64,000 nt of DNA, taken from contig NZ_JAOPHT010000005.1 in assembly GCF_025515305.1 (NCBI RefSeq), forward strand, positions 1 to 64,000, given 5' to 3'. This stretch comes from Roseicyclus sediminis. Lineage in GTDB: Bacteria > Pseudomonadota > Alphaproteobacteria > Rhodobacterales > Rhodobacteraceae. The translations under genes were made by a program, and so were the position numbers. How positions within the stretch are numbered: position 1 is the first letter of the stretch; the number at the start of each line of letters is the position of its first letter. This document shows, piece by piece, positions 18,955-27,210 of the stretch. The notes under the pieces are model-generated. The model was not told where the DNA came from. It did no database searches and saw only the letters and a program-made list of their open reading frames with translations.

Positions 18955-19262
18955 CTCGATCTCCTGGTTGGGTCAGGAGCACCCTGCCCCTGCTACCAGG
19001 CAGAGCCCGGAGGTCCGGGCAGAGATCGACGACTGCGTCGGCGGTCGCAGCACACTACCGCTCTGTTCAGGCACGAAGTCCAATCGAAAGTGAGCAAATG
19101 ACGGGTTCTTTGGCAATGTGGCGAGCGAACGGCCCAGGATTGGATTGCGCTAAATCGACGTCTGGTTTGCGCAAAGAAGGCGCCGTCCACATCGTGGAGC
19201 GAACTGTCCGCTCTGCGGACAATCCGGCCATTTGGGCGCCAAGAAAAGCACGGAAAAGAGGG
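18955..19262. other. Upstream region of the recombinase operon, probable element flank
   Basis: No gene is seen. A perfect palindrome GCCCGGA-GG-TCCGGGC (19005-19020) lies 51 bp upstream of the DUF3489 start and could be an operator. A second palindrome, GTCCGC-TCT-GCGGAC, is at 19206-19220. No copy of the left-end repeat is visible here, so the right border of the element remains undefined. Confidence 0.45.
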
Positions 19263-20228
19263 CTACGCCCGGGATTGAGGACAGATGATTCTATCGACGG
19301 ATAGTCTGGCTTCCGCTTCGGCTTGAAGCCTTCGATAGGTCTCGATCACGATCGAACGGATCCATGCGCCACCGGCATCGTTCGCCAGCCGTGAACTCCA
19401 GAAGAACCTGACAAGAACCGGCTCCAGATCGATGGGCGGCTTCATTGGTTTCAGTCCGAAGGCATCCATGTCCCATGCAAGCAGGATCGCTGGAAAGGTC
19501 GCGAGGAAATCCGACCTTGCGAGAAGCGATGCTACGCCGGCCGAGTCTCCGATCATCGCGCTTACACGACGCGCACCAACATCTCCGCCAGTTCCGAGGG
19601 GAAAGGGGTTCTGCATGGATCTAGTGACGTTGACCATGAGATGCGGATAGCGGTGCCACGCTTCGATGCCCCAGTTGGAACAGGCCGGGTGATCGCCGCG
19701 CGCAAAGGTCACCCATGAGAAAGGTTCCATCGTTTGCTGCTCGAGCCCGTCGGGCAGGCGCGGTTCGCCGCCAAGATGGGCGAGATCGATCAAGCCTTCG
19801 CTCAGGGCCGAGTAGACGTCGTGATGGGCGGGCAGCCATTCGATCTTCACGTTCGGGGCCTCTGCCTCGACGCGCTTCGAAACCTCGGCAATCACCTTGG
19901 TCAATGTCGGCATCGCGATCCGGAACACCCGGTCGCTGGTTCCGGGATCGAAAAGGCTTCGCGGCGCGATGACCCGGCGTATGCTGCGCAGAATGGGTTT
20001 CACGTCCTCGATGATCAGTTCGGCGAAAGGACTGGGTTCCATCTTGCCGCCGACACGGACCAGCAGCGGATCGCCAAGCTGCTCTCTCAGTCGCGCCAGG
20101 GAGTGGCTGACGGCGGACTGCGTGCGACCGATCCGATCGGCCGTCGCGGTGACGCTCCTCGTCTCCATCAGCGTTTCGAAGACCACAAGAAGATTGAGGT
20201 CGATCCGATGCAAATCGATTTCGTTCAT
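19263..20228 (-). CDS. LysR family transcriptional regulator (NodD/NahR-like)
   Basis: 321 aa. The N-terminal HTH (about 8-65) has DLNLLVVFETLMETRSVTAT and GRTQSAVSHSLARLREQLGD, followed by a substrate-binding domain that begins FRIAMPTL. It is divergent from the sulfotransferase-type gene with a 112-bp gap, so that gene is its likely target. Base composition from here to about 21.5 kb is less GC-rich than the core region, suggesting acquisition with the adjacent mobile element. Confidence 0.85.
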   Translation of the reverse strand: MNEIDLHRIDLNLLVVFETLMETRSVTATADRIGRTQSAVSHSLARLREQLGDPLLVRVGGKMEPSPFAELIIEDVKPILRSIRRVIAPRSLFDPGTSDRVFRIAMPTLTKVIAEVSKRVEAEAPNVKIEWLPAHHDVYSALSEGLIDLAHLGGEPRLPDGLEQQTMEPFSWVTFARGDHPACSNWGIEAWHRYPHLMVNVTRSMQNPFPLGTGGDVGARRVSAMIGDSAGVASLLARSDFLATFPAILLAWDMDAFGLKPMKPPIDLEPVLVRFFWSSRLANDAGGAWIRSIVIETYRRLQAEAEARLSVDRIICPQSRA

Positions 20229-20340
20229 GACCTATGAAATCTTCTTGTTTCTGTTTTCAAACATTCTTCGTCAGTCTTTCCTCACAAAGCCCGATACCCA
20301 GGGCCTTGATAAATCTGGTTCATAAAGGAGTTCGAGAACC

Positions 20341-20976
20341 ATGACACTTGAAATCGTCGGTGCCGGCTTTGGGCGAACCGGGACCTATTCGCTCAAGACC
20401 GCCCTAGAGATGATCGGTTTCGGTCCCTGTCACCACATGTCCGAGGTGATCGACAACCCGGAGCAGATCCTTCACTGGACGGATGTCGCCGCAGGCCAGG
20501 CTGATTTCGACAGCATCTTCGCCGGGTACCGCGCGGCTGTCGATTTTCCGGTCTCTGCCTACTGGCAGGATGTCCTTGCAGCCAACCCTGACGCCAGGGT
20601 CATCCTGTCCGCCCGCGACCCGGACGATTGGTACGGAAGCTTCTCGCAAACCATCCTGCCACTCATTCTCGAAAAGGCATCATGGCCTGACGAGCGGCGG
20701 TCCTGGTTCGAGATGATCGAACGGGTGATCGTCGGGCAGGCTCTTGGTGGCCGGACCGACCGTGAAGGCATCCTCGCAGCCTACCGCGCAAATGCGGAAG
20801 CCGTCGAACGTCTCGTCGAAGACGGACGGGCGCTTGTGTTCCGTGCTCAGGATGGGTGGGCGCCGTTATGCACCTTCCTCGGCGTTGAGATCCCCGACGA
20901 TCCGTATCCGAAGACCAATGCCCGCGCGGATTTTTTCGCGGCCGTGAAGTCCGGCGCCGAAGAGACCGCCGGTTAA
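20341..20976 (+). CDS. Sulfotransferase family protein
   Basis: 211 aa. It opens with GAGFGRTGTYSLKTALEMIG, the 5'-PSB-type phosphosulfate-binding loop of the sulfotransferase_4 family (PF17784), followed by FGPCHHMSEV. The mid block ILSARDPDDWYGSF holds the 3'-phosphate site. It probably transfers sulfate from PAPS to an unknown small acceptor. AAGGAG lies 10 bp before the ATG. The divergent LysR is a candidate regulator, and the NTF2-like gene follows after 84 bp. Confidence 0.8.
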   Translation: MTLEIVGAGFGRTGTYSLKTALEMIGFGPCHHMSEVIDNPEQILHWTDVAAGQADFDSIFAGYRAAVDFPVSAYWQDVLAANPDARVILSARDPDDWYGSFSQTILPLILEKASWPDERRSWFEMIERVIVGQALGGRTDREGILAAYRANAEAVERLVEDGRALVFRAQDGWAPLCTFLGVEIPDDPYPKTNARADFFAAVKSGAEETAG

Positions 20977-21060
20977 TAGAACCTCCGAAAAATCTCAAAC
21001 GAGCAGATCACGGCGAGTGCTGGGGCCGATCCCGCTCGGCACAACGAAAGGAAACACCTC

Positions 21061-21492
21061 ATGTCAGAGCTGACCAATGTACGCAAAGCATCCTCAACCT
21101 TTTATAGTGCCCTTAGCCGCATGGCTGCCGGCGATGTTGCGCCGATGGCGGAGGCGTGGGCGCGAACCGACGACGTCTCGGCGCTCCACCCGATCGGTGG
21201 TCGAGACCTAGGCTATGACGCCGTGATTGCGAGCTTTTCCAAGGTCGCAGAAATCGCGGGAGGCGGGCAAATCCGCATTGAGGATCAGATGCTGATGCTC
21301 ACCGACGAACTCGCCGTTGAAACTGGTGTCGAAACCGGAACGCTCGTGATCGCTGGACGAACCGCAGATATCCATCACCGGGTCACGAACGTCTATCGAA
21401 GAGCAAGCGGACAGTGGAAGTTGGTGCACCACCACACTGATACCTCGGCGGCGATGCTGGACATATTGAAAGATCTGGCGGCTGTCGAATAG
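21061..21492 (+). CDS. NTF2-like/SnoaL-type protein (DUF4440 style)
   Basis: A 143-aa protein with the small cone-shaped NTF2 fold pattern: an N-terminal helix, MAAGDVAPMAEAWA, then strands ending HRVTNVYRRASGQWKLVHHHTD, which is typical of YybH/DUF4440 proteins. The pocket binds or converts a small ligand, which cannot be specified. An AAAGGAAA ribosome binding site precedes it. It is probably co-transcribed with the sulfotransferase-type gene. Confidence 0.75.
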   Translation: MSELTNVRKASSTFYSALSRMAAGDVAPMAEAWARTDDVSALHPIGGRDLGYDAVIASFSKVAEIAGGGQIRIEDQMLMLTDELAVETGVETGTLVIAGRTADIHHRVTNVYRRASGQWKLVHHHTDTSAAMLDILKDLAAVE

Positions 21493-21650
21493 CGACCGAA
21501 CTGCAGAGGGGTGGAGCGGCCAAGAGGTAAGGCCACCTCCAGCCCCTGGGCCAGTTCTTGAGACATTGGTGAAACGGCTGCTCTCACCGGTAGCGGACAC
21601 AGACCTCGTCAGTTCCGACCGGCGGCTTCGCGGACGAAGCGGCCATGAAC

Positions 21651-22250
21651 CTAGGCCACGGCGCCATCGCTTTCCTGGGTCCTGACTGCTGGCTCGTCGC
21701 CTGTCGCTTCCTGCTTCAGCCAATCGGCGAACACCTCTCTGCGCGGATCGATAAGCCGGCTCTGCGGGAAGACGATATGGATACCTTGCGGGCGTTCGAC
21801 GGTGAGCGGATGCAGCCGGACGAGGCGGCCTCTGGCTTCGTCCAGTGCCGTCATGCGGAGATCGAAGATCGCCATCGCCTGTCCTGACAAGACCGCATCA
21901 AAGACCAGCGCACGGCTGTCATAAACGGTTGGCGAGACATTCGCATCGGGCGGAAGACCCGCCTCGGCGAACCATTGCTCCCAGTCGCCCGGCCATTGCG
22001 ACGTGGTCACCTGCGGGAGTGCTGCCAAAGTTTCGATGTCCAGAGGCTCTGCCATGTTGCCGAGCAGTTCCGGCGCAGCGACAGGGCCCACGCAGTCGCG
22101 GTAGATCAGTTGGCTGGTCAGGCCCGGCCAGTCGCCGGTACCGTAGCGCAGCGCGCCATCGAAGCCTTCGCTCTCCAGATCCACGAGGTCGAAGGACAGG
22201 ACCGTCTCAATGTCGATCTCGGGATGAAGCGACCGCTCGCGTGGGCGAGT
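21651..22250 (-). pseudogene. LysR regulator remnant, DNA-binding domain missing
   Basis: Reading leftward, the frame opens at about 22250 and gives HPEIDIETVLSFDLVDLES followed by about 170 residues of a GcvA-like LysR substrate-binding domain (GFDGALRYGTGDWPGL, then FDAVLSGQAMAI). The HTH and linker that should precede are absent, and an in-frame stop lies at 22254-22256. The break falls only a few bases from the stop of the ChaC-type gene, so a recombination joint removed the first third of the gene. The remaining part is uninterrupted, so the loss may be recent. Confidence 0.75.
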
Positions 22251-22253
22251 ACT

Positions 22254-23000
22254 TCAGTCCGCCGCGTGAACGTCGTGAACAGCGCCACGAGCGGTGGCCA
22301 TAGGGCTCGAGAGCCGTTCCAGACGCTCCGCCACCATCTCCTGCAGGCGCCAAAGATGCAGGTCATGGACGCCGGCCCGCTCCAGTTCGGTGACGGTGTT
22401 CAGCAGGTATTCGGCCATGGTGCCGACGTGCCCCACGGCACGGGCGAGCATGTCGGCCAGCTCTTCCATTGGCGGCTCGGGCCGGTACAGCGGAAAGTGG
22501 GGATCGGCGGCGAAGAGGATCGCCTCGACCGGGCCGGCCGCGGTTTCGGCGGTCACGTGTTCGGGCGGCACCGGGGGCTCTTTCTGCAGAAGGCTCGACA
22601 AAGCGGCCAGCGGGTCGTCGCCGGTGTCCATCCGCAGGACCACACCGGAACAGGCCCCGCCCCGGTCGAGGGACATCATCAGTCCCGGCGTCGAGGGGCA
22701 GCCGCGGAAGCGCCGGTCGGTCAGGCAGAACGCCCGCCGCCACCCGGTCACTTGCGCGGCCCGGCGTTCGGCCACCTCCATGCGCGGGTTCCAGATCAGG
22801 GATCCTGCGGCAAAGACCCAGACCGCGCCTTGCGTGTCGAGCCGCTCAAGGATCCCGGCAGCGGTCCGGTGGTAGAACTCCGGCGGGGGATCCTCGAGCA
22901 TCACGGGCCCGCGTTCATCGACGCGCGGCGGCAGCCGATCGACAAGGGTGCGCGTGAGGCACAGGGGCGGGACGATGGGCGAATGCTTCAGGCCGGACAT
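22254..23000 (-). CDS. Gamma-glutamylcyclotransferase (ChaC type), copy 1
   Basis: A 248-aa protein with the ChaC nucleotide-like loop AAGSLIWNP near residues 65-73 and later blocks CSGVVLRMD and AEYLLNTVTELERAGVHD. ChaC enzymes split glutathione, or other gamma-glutamyl compounds, to 5-oxoproline and the remaining dipeptide. Its start overlaps the dipeptidase stop (TGATG). The loop is less canonical (AAGSLIW) than in copy 2 (GYGSLMW), so the two copies may differ in substrate. It is the last gene of a five-gene operon. Confidence 0.82.
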   Translation of the reverse strand: MSGLKHSPIVPPLCLTRTLVDRLPPRVDERGPVMLEDPPPEFYHRTAAGILERLDTQGAVWVFAAGSLIWNPRMEVAERRAAQVTGWRRAFCLTDRRFRGCPSTPGLMMSLDRGGACSGVVLRMDTGDDPLAALSSLLQKEPPVPPEHVTAETAAGPVEAILFAADPHFPLYRPEPPMEELADMLARAVGHVGTMAEYLLNTVTELERAGVHDLHLWRLQEMVAERLERLSSPMATARGAVHDVHAAD

Positions 23001-24064
23001 CAGTTCAGGCACCGGTCGAGACAGGCGAGCCAGTTCTCGCGCGCCAGCTTCGCGATCAGCTGCGCGTCGTAGCCATGCGCGGCCATCGCCTCGAACAGGT
23101 GCTGTACGCCGGTGACGTCGCCGATCAGGTCGGGCAGGACACAACCGTCAAAGTCCGACCCCAGCCCGACGTGATCCTCGCCCGCCTGCGCGATCAGGTG
23201 GTCGAGCTGGCGCAGCATCACGTCCCATCCAGTGTCCGTGTCCGCCGTGCCGTCGGCGTTCAGGTAGAAGGTGGCGAAGTTGAACCCCACCATCCCACCG
23301 CGCTCCCGGATCATGTGCAACTGCCGATCCGTCAGGTTGCGCGGGCTGTCGCACAGCGCATGGGCGTTGGAATGGGTCGCCACCAGCGGCGCTGATGAGA
23401 CCCGGGCGACATCGTCGAAGCCCTTTTCGTTCAGATGCGACAGGTCGATCACGATACCCAGTTCCTCGCACAGGCGCACCAGGTCCTGGCCTGCCTCGGT
23501 AAGGCCCGGCCCGGTGTCGGGGCTGCCCGGAAAGGCCATCGGCACGCCGTGGCCGAAGATCGTCGGCCGGCTCCAGACCGGGCCGAGCGAGCGCAGGCCC
23601 ATGTCGTGAAACAGGTAGAGCGCGTCAAGGTCGGGGCCGATCGCCTCGGCCCCTTCCATATGCATCACTCCGGCGATCACGCCTTGGGCCATGGCGGCGC
23701 GGATTTCGGCGACCGACCGGCAGACGCGGAAGTCATTGGGTGCCGAGCGTTCCATCCAGTGCAACAGCCCCGCCATGGCCAGCGCGTCGGGCTGGGCCTG
23801 TGGATGCGTCATTTCGGGCGGCATCGGCAGGGCGTAGGGCGGTTCGGCCATCAGCGCCTTGAAGTCAGGCGGCGGGCCGCTGGATGCAGGTGGGACGAAA
23901 ATCGCGAACAGCCCGCCGGCAAAGCCCGCATCCTTCATCCGCGCGAGGTCCAGATGGCCGTGGCCAGCCGTGCCCAACCAGGTCTCTTCGCGCGGGGCGG
24001 GGGTTTTCATGAGGCGCAGCAGGAAATCGTTGTGGCCGTCGAAAAACGGAGTGGGCGCGGTCAT
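23000..24064 (-). CDS. Membrane-dipeptidase family metallopeptidase (M19)
   Basis: A 354-aa renal-dipeptidase-like enzyme. The metal-site motifs are visible: DGHNDFL near residue 9, HMEGAEAI near 142, IDLSHLNEKG near 213 and THSNAHAL near 234, followed by HVGLGSDFDG. M19 enzymes hydrolyse dipeptides including Cys-Gly. It has no signal peptide, so it should act in the cytoplasm. It lies between two ChaC genes with 4-bp and 1-bp overlaps, which fits removal of the Cys-Gly released from glutathione. Confidence 0.9.
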   Translation of the reverse strand: MTAPTPFFDGHNDFLLRLMKTPAPREETWLGTAGHGHLDLARMKDAGFAGGLFAIFVPPASSGPPPDFKALMAEPPYALPMPPEMTHPQAQPDALAMAGLLHWMERSAPNDFRVCRSVAEIRAAMAQGVIAGVMHMEGAEAIGPDLDALYLFHDMGLRSLGPVWSRPTIFGHGVPMAFPGSPDTGPGLTEAGQDLVRLCEELGIVIDLSHLNEKGFDDVARVSSAPLVATHSNAHALCDSPRNLTDRQLHMIRERGGMVGFNFATFYLNADGTADTDTGWDVMLRQLDHLIAQAGEDHVGLGSDFDGCVLPDLIGDVTGVQHLFEAMAAHGYDAQLIAKLARENWLACLDRCLN

Positions 24065-24819
24065 TGGGCAGTTTCCTTGTTCGTGAGCGCGGCGAGGTGG
24101 GCATCCACCGCGCATAACAGGTCGCTGCAATGCGCATCGGTGATCCCGAGATGCGTGAAATGCCCGACGATATTGGCCAGATAGTCTCGGCTGGTGCCAA
24201 GATCGCCCGCGCCATGTGCGATATAACGAACCTGTTCCGCGTAGGTAAGGTCGGGGCGCACGTCCGGCACGTTGTGGTCCGCGACAAAGGTCAACACGCG
24301 AATTTCCGCATCGCCGATCCGGGCCGGAACAAACCGGGCGAGGTAGCCGGGCGCGATCATCTCGCGCCGGAACAGGATCTCGGTCTCGGTCTCGACATCC
24401 GCCGCCGCGATCCGAAAGGCCAGCCCCTCGCACCCGTCGCACCCTTCGACGGCATCCAGCGTCGCGAACAGGCCGGGTGCCTCTTTGGTGCCGCGGCCGC
24501 CCCTGGTGTCTATCAGGATCAGGCGGCGGGCATGGCCCGCGACATGGGCGCGCCGCACCTCGGCAAAGCGCAAGGCCGGATCCCACATCAGCGACCCATA
24601 GCCGAAGATCCACAGATCGCCCGAATGGTCGGCCAGCGCCTCGGCCCGGATCGCCTCGCGCTGCGCGTCGGAATGGACCCAGTCGCGTAACGCCTCCTGG
24701 CGGGGGTCTGCTGCCATGATCGCCTCAACGTTGAATGTTCGAAAGTAGGACGTCTCGGTGTCCGCGATCCGGTCGCGCAATTCAGGGTGATGGGCAAAAG
24801 GGTCGGTCAGTTCAGGCAA
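24061..24819 (-). CDS. Gamma-glutamylcyclotransferase (ChaC type), copy 2
   Basis: 252 aa with the canonical ChaC loop FGYGSLMWDP near residues 71-80, then GLAFRIAAAD and YLANIVGHFTHLGI. An N-terminal extension of about 65 residues precedes the core. Predicted activity is cleavage of gamma-glutamyl-Cys-Gly to 5-oxoproline and Cys-Gly. It overlaps the GNAT gene upstream by 8 bp and the dipeptidase downstream by 4 bp (ATGA), so production of the pathway enzymes is coupled. Confidence 0.85.
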   Translation of the reverse strand: MPELTDPFAHHPELRDRIADTETSYFRTFNVEAIMAADPRQEALRDWVHSDAQREAIRAEALADHSGDLWIFGYGSLMWDPALRFAEVRRAHVAGHARRLILIDTRGGRGTKEAPGLFATLDAVEGCDGCEGLAFRIAAADVETETEILFRREMIAPGYLARFVPARIGDAEIRVLTFVADHNVPDVRPDLTYAEQVRYIAHGAGDLGTSRDYLANIVGHFTHLGITDAHCSDLLCAVDAHLAALTNKETAQ

Positions 24820-25372
24820 GGCGGCTCTCCTCTTTGGTCTCGCGGACCGGTATCATTTCCATGCAGATGTCGACGCCTTCGACGATGCCCGGAAAATCCG
24901 GTGAACCGGGCACGTCACGAAATCCGGCGCGCCGGTAAAGCGACTGCGCGGCATGCAGTTCGTGATGGGTGGACAAACGGTAGCGGACGTATCCGGCGGC
25001 CTCGGCCTCGGTCAGCAACACTTTCAGCATCTGCGCGCCGATCCCGTGACCCCATCCATCGGGACGCACGAACATGCGCTTGATCTCCATCGTCGTCGCG
25101 TCCTGCCCGTAGAAGGCGACACAACCTACCGGCGCCGCGTCGAGCCGCGCCAGCAGCAGACAGCCCGAGGGCGGACCGAAACGTCCCGGCAGGCCGGCAA
25201 GCTCGGCTTCGAGGTTGGCGAAGACCGACGGGTTCGGGTCTTTCTCGCCCTTGGCCACATTCTCCATCGCCCAGGCGAAGAAGTCGCGGAACAACGCCCG
25301 CACGGCGTCGAGGTCTTCGGGCGTCTCGGCGCGAGTGATGGTCAGGGTCACGGCAGCACTCCGCACCGTCAT
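24812..25372 (-). CDS. GNAT family N-acetyltransferase
   Basis: A 186-aa acetyltransferase. The acetyl-CoA-binding strand/helix reads KRMFVRPDGWGHGIGAQML (R-x-x-G-x-G/A type), and the C-terminal part has SLYRRAGFRDV, as in GNAT enzymes. Its substrate is unknown. Because it lies within the gamma-glutamyl/dipeptide operon (1-bp overlap upstream, 8-bp downstream), it may acetylate an amino acid or thiol product such as cysteine or a cysteine conjugate. This is inference only. Confidence 0.82.
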   Translation of the reverse strand: MTVRSAAVTLTITRAETPEDLDAVRALFRDFFAWAMENVAKGEKDPNPSVFANLEAELAGLPGRFGPPSGCLLLARLDAAPVGCVAFYGQDATTMEIKRMFVRPDGWGHGIGAQMLKVLLTEAEAAGYVRYRLSTHHELHAAQSLYRRAGFRDVPGSPDFPGIVEGVDICMEMIPVRETKEESRLA

Positions 25373-25602
25373 CAGAACTGTCCAGAATAGTGCAGCATAA
25401 CGGCCTGTACGTCCAAATCACCGGAAAAGGCGTCGGGGTTGCGTGCGGTCATCTCACGAACGAAGTCCCGGCGCGTGCGCGCGTCGTCCGGATCGACGGG
25501 CACCGACAGCCGCGCGGCAAGGCCGCGTAGCAGGGCAGCGGCGCGGCGCAGCGAGGCAGCGGGGCGAAGGGCGAAGGCGAGGTTGGTGTCGATGGCGGCC
25601 AT
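25372..25602 (-). CDS. Small conserved-looking protein heading the ChaC-dipeptidase operon
   Basis: 76 aa, soluble, Ala/Arg-rich at the N-terminus and acidic in the middle (PDAFSGDLDVQAVMLHYSGQF tail). I recognise no family. It is supported by an AAGGAT ribosome binding site 7 bp before the ATG and by a 1-bp stop/start overlap (TGATG) with the GNAT gene. It is the first gene of the operon, divergent from the LysR gene at 25713. Confidence 0.6.
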   Translation of the reverse strand: MAAIDTNLAFALRPAASLRRAAALLRGLAARLSVPVDPDDARTRRDFVREMTARNPDAFSGDLDVQAVMLHYSGQF

Positions 25603-25712
25603 GATCGGGATCCTTCCAGGCTTGCAGTGTTCGATCCGGCTTGATCCTCTGACAGAACTCTACCTCGCACTATCGAGGTGATCTTGTTTTCTGTGTTCGA
25701 TATAATCGAACA

Positions 25713-26615
25713 ATGATGGATCACCTTGCCCGGATGGCGGTTTTTCAGGCCGTGGCGGATGCGGGATCGTTTCGCGGTGCGGCGAAGCGGCTCGGCATTT
25801 CGCCATCGGTTGTCAGCCACCATGTCAGCCAGCTCGAGATGCAGCTCGATCTGCCCTTGTTCTATCGGTCGACGCGGAACCTCTCGTTAACCGATGCGGG
25901 GGCCGAACTGCTGCGTAGCACGCGTCTGATGACTCAGGCGGCCGATAAGGGCATGGCGGCGATGCAAATGCGCAAGGCACAACCCGTCGGCCACATTCGG
26001 GTGACGCTGCCGTCAGGCGCACAGCACCCCGCGTTCGGGGCAGCCTGGGCCCAGTTGCTGAAGAGATTTCCAGGACTGACCTTTTCGATCACCTTCACGG
26101 ACGCATTCAGCGATCTCTCGGGATCGCAGTTCGACCTCGCGATCCGGGGTGGAACGTCCGGTCTTAAGGATTCAACCTACAAATCCCGCCTGTTTCGACG
26201 CTTTGAAGTCTGGCTGACTGCATCACCAGACTATGTGACGGCCCGGTCGCCCGCAAAGGTAATCGAGGATCTGGCGGCCTGGGACTGGATCGAGTTTCCA
26301 CCCGGGTTGCGCCTGAACGATTTTCTGCTCGAGCCGAGGCCTGCCGGTCAGCGTGTCGAGCCCCGCATCGCGGCCACGCTGGATTCCATGTTGGTGGCGG
26401 AAGAACTCGCGCGCGAAGGGATTGGCTTTCTTGCGATCCCGAAAGATGTGGTCCAAGACCATGTGCGGGACGGGAGGCTTGTGCGTCTTCTTCCAGATGT
26501 GCCGCTTCGTCCCATAGAAACCTATGCGATCTGGCCAGCCAATGTGGGTGACGCAAGCCCGGTTCGGATGGTGCTGGATTTCCTGCTCGAGAACTTGCCC
26601 AAGAGCCGCAATTGA
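25713..26615 (+). CDS. LysR family transcriptional regulator
   Basis: 300 aa. The HTH at about 3-60 (LARMAVFQAVADAGSFRGAAKRLGIS, SVVSHHVSQLE) is followed by a CrgA-like substrate-binding domain (IRVTLPSG, then FDLAIRGG). It is divergent from the five-gene ChaC/dipeptidase operon with a 110-bp gap that is AT-richer than its flanks. The arrangement suggests that it controls that operon. Confidence 0.87.
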   Translation: MMDHLARMAVFQAVADAGSFRGAAKRLGISPSVVSHHVSQLEMQLDLPLFYRSTRNLSLTDAGAELLRSTRLMTQAADKGMAAMQMRKAQPVGHIRVTLPSGAQHPAFGAAWAQLLKRFPGLTFSITFTDAFSDLSGSQFDLAIRGGTSGLKDSTYKSRLFRRFEVWLTASPDYVTARSPAKVIEDLAAWDWIEFPPGLRLNDFLLEPRPAGQRVEPRIAATLDSMLVAEELAREGIGFLAIPKDVVQDHVRDGRLVRLLPDVPLRPIETYAIWPANVGDASPVRMVLDFLLENLPKSRN

Positions 26616-27210
26616 GGTCCGGGCAGGTCACTGAAAACCATGTCACGATTGAAGGACGGAAAGTCGATGCTTGCGTATGTCGACGCATCGCCCTGCCGGT
26701 GTCCCTGCGGCACGCGCGGCTGGCTGGTCCGGCGCACTACAAAGTAGAACGTTGGCCCGTCTGAAGGGCAGCAAGACGGGCCGCAGTTCCGGTTCGGGCT
26801 TGGCGAGGGAACGTCCGGAAAGTCCGCATGTGAGACGTCAAGCTGCCACGCGGCGAATGTCCGGTTCAGATCTGTCCCATTCAACCGTGCTCGAACGACC
26901 GCTTCGGGGAAGGCGTGCTGCACTGCCGCAAGGCCCATCGCGACCCGGCCGTGCCGCAGCGGTGAACGTCGCTGCACCGGCATCAGTCCGGTTCGTCCGC
27001 AGAGCGGCCATTGATGGTGTATGCAGCGACGGCCGCAATCCCGACCAGAGCCGCCATTGGCTACAAGCGCGCCCAACGACCGCTGTGCGGACTTTTCGGA
27101 CCTTCGCCTAAGCGGCATCAACCGTCATAATCGGCCCACTTCGGGCCTTGGGATCTTGTCGTTCGGACGTCGGCTTTCGGTTCAGCGGATCGGGCGGCCG
27201 GAACGTCGCG
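26616..27210. other. Intergenic, no gene supported
   Basis: About 600 bp without a convincing coding frame. It contains short palindromic patches of a type seen in other gaps of this window, GTCCGC-AGA-GCGGCC (26995-27009) and GACCGC-TGT-GCGGAC (27078-27092), each with one mismatch to GTCCGC/GCGGAC. It looks like decayed intergenic sequence. Confidence 0.5.
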
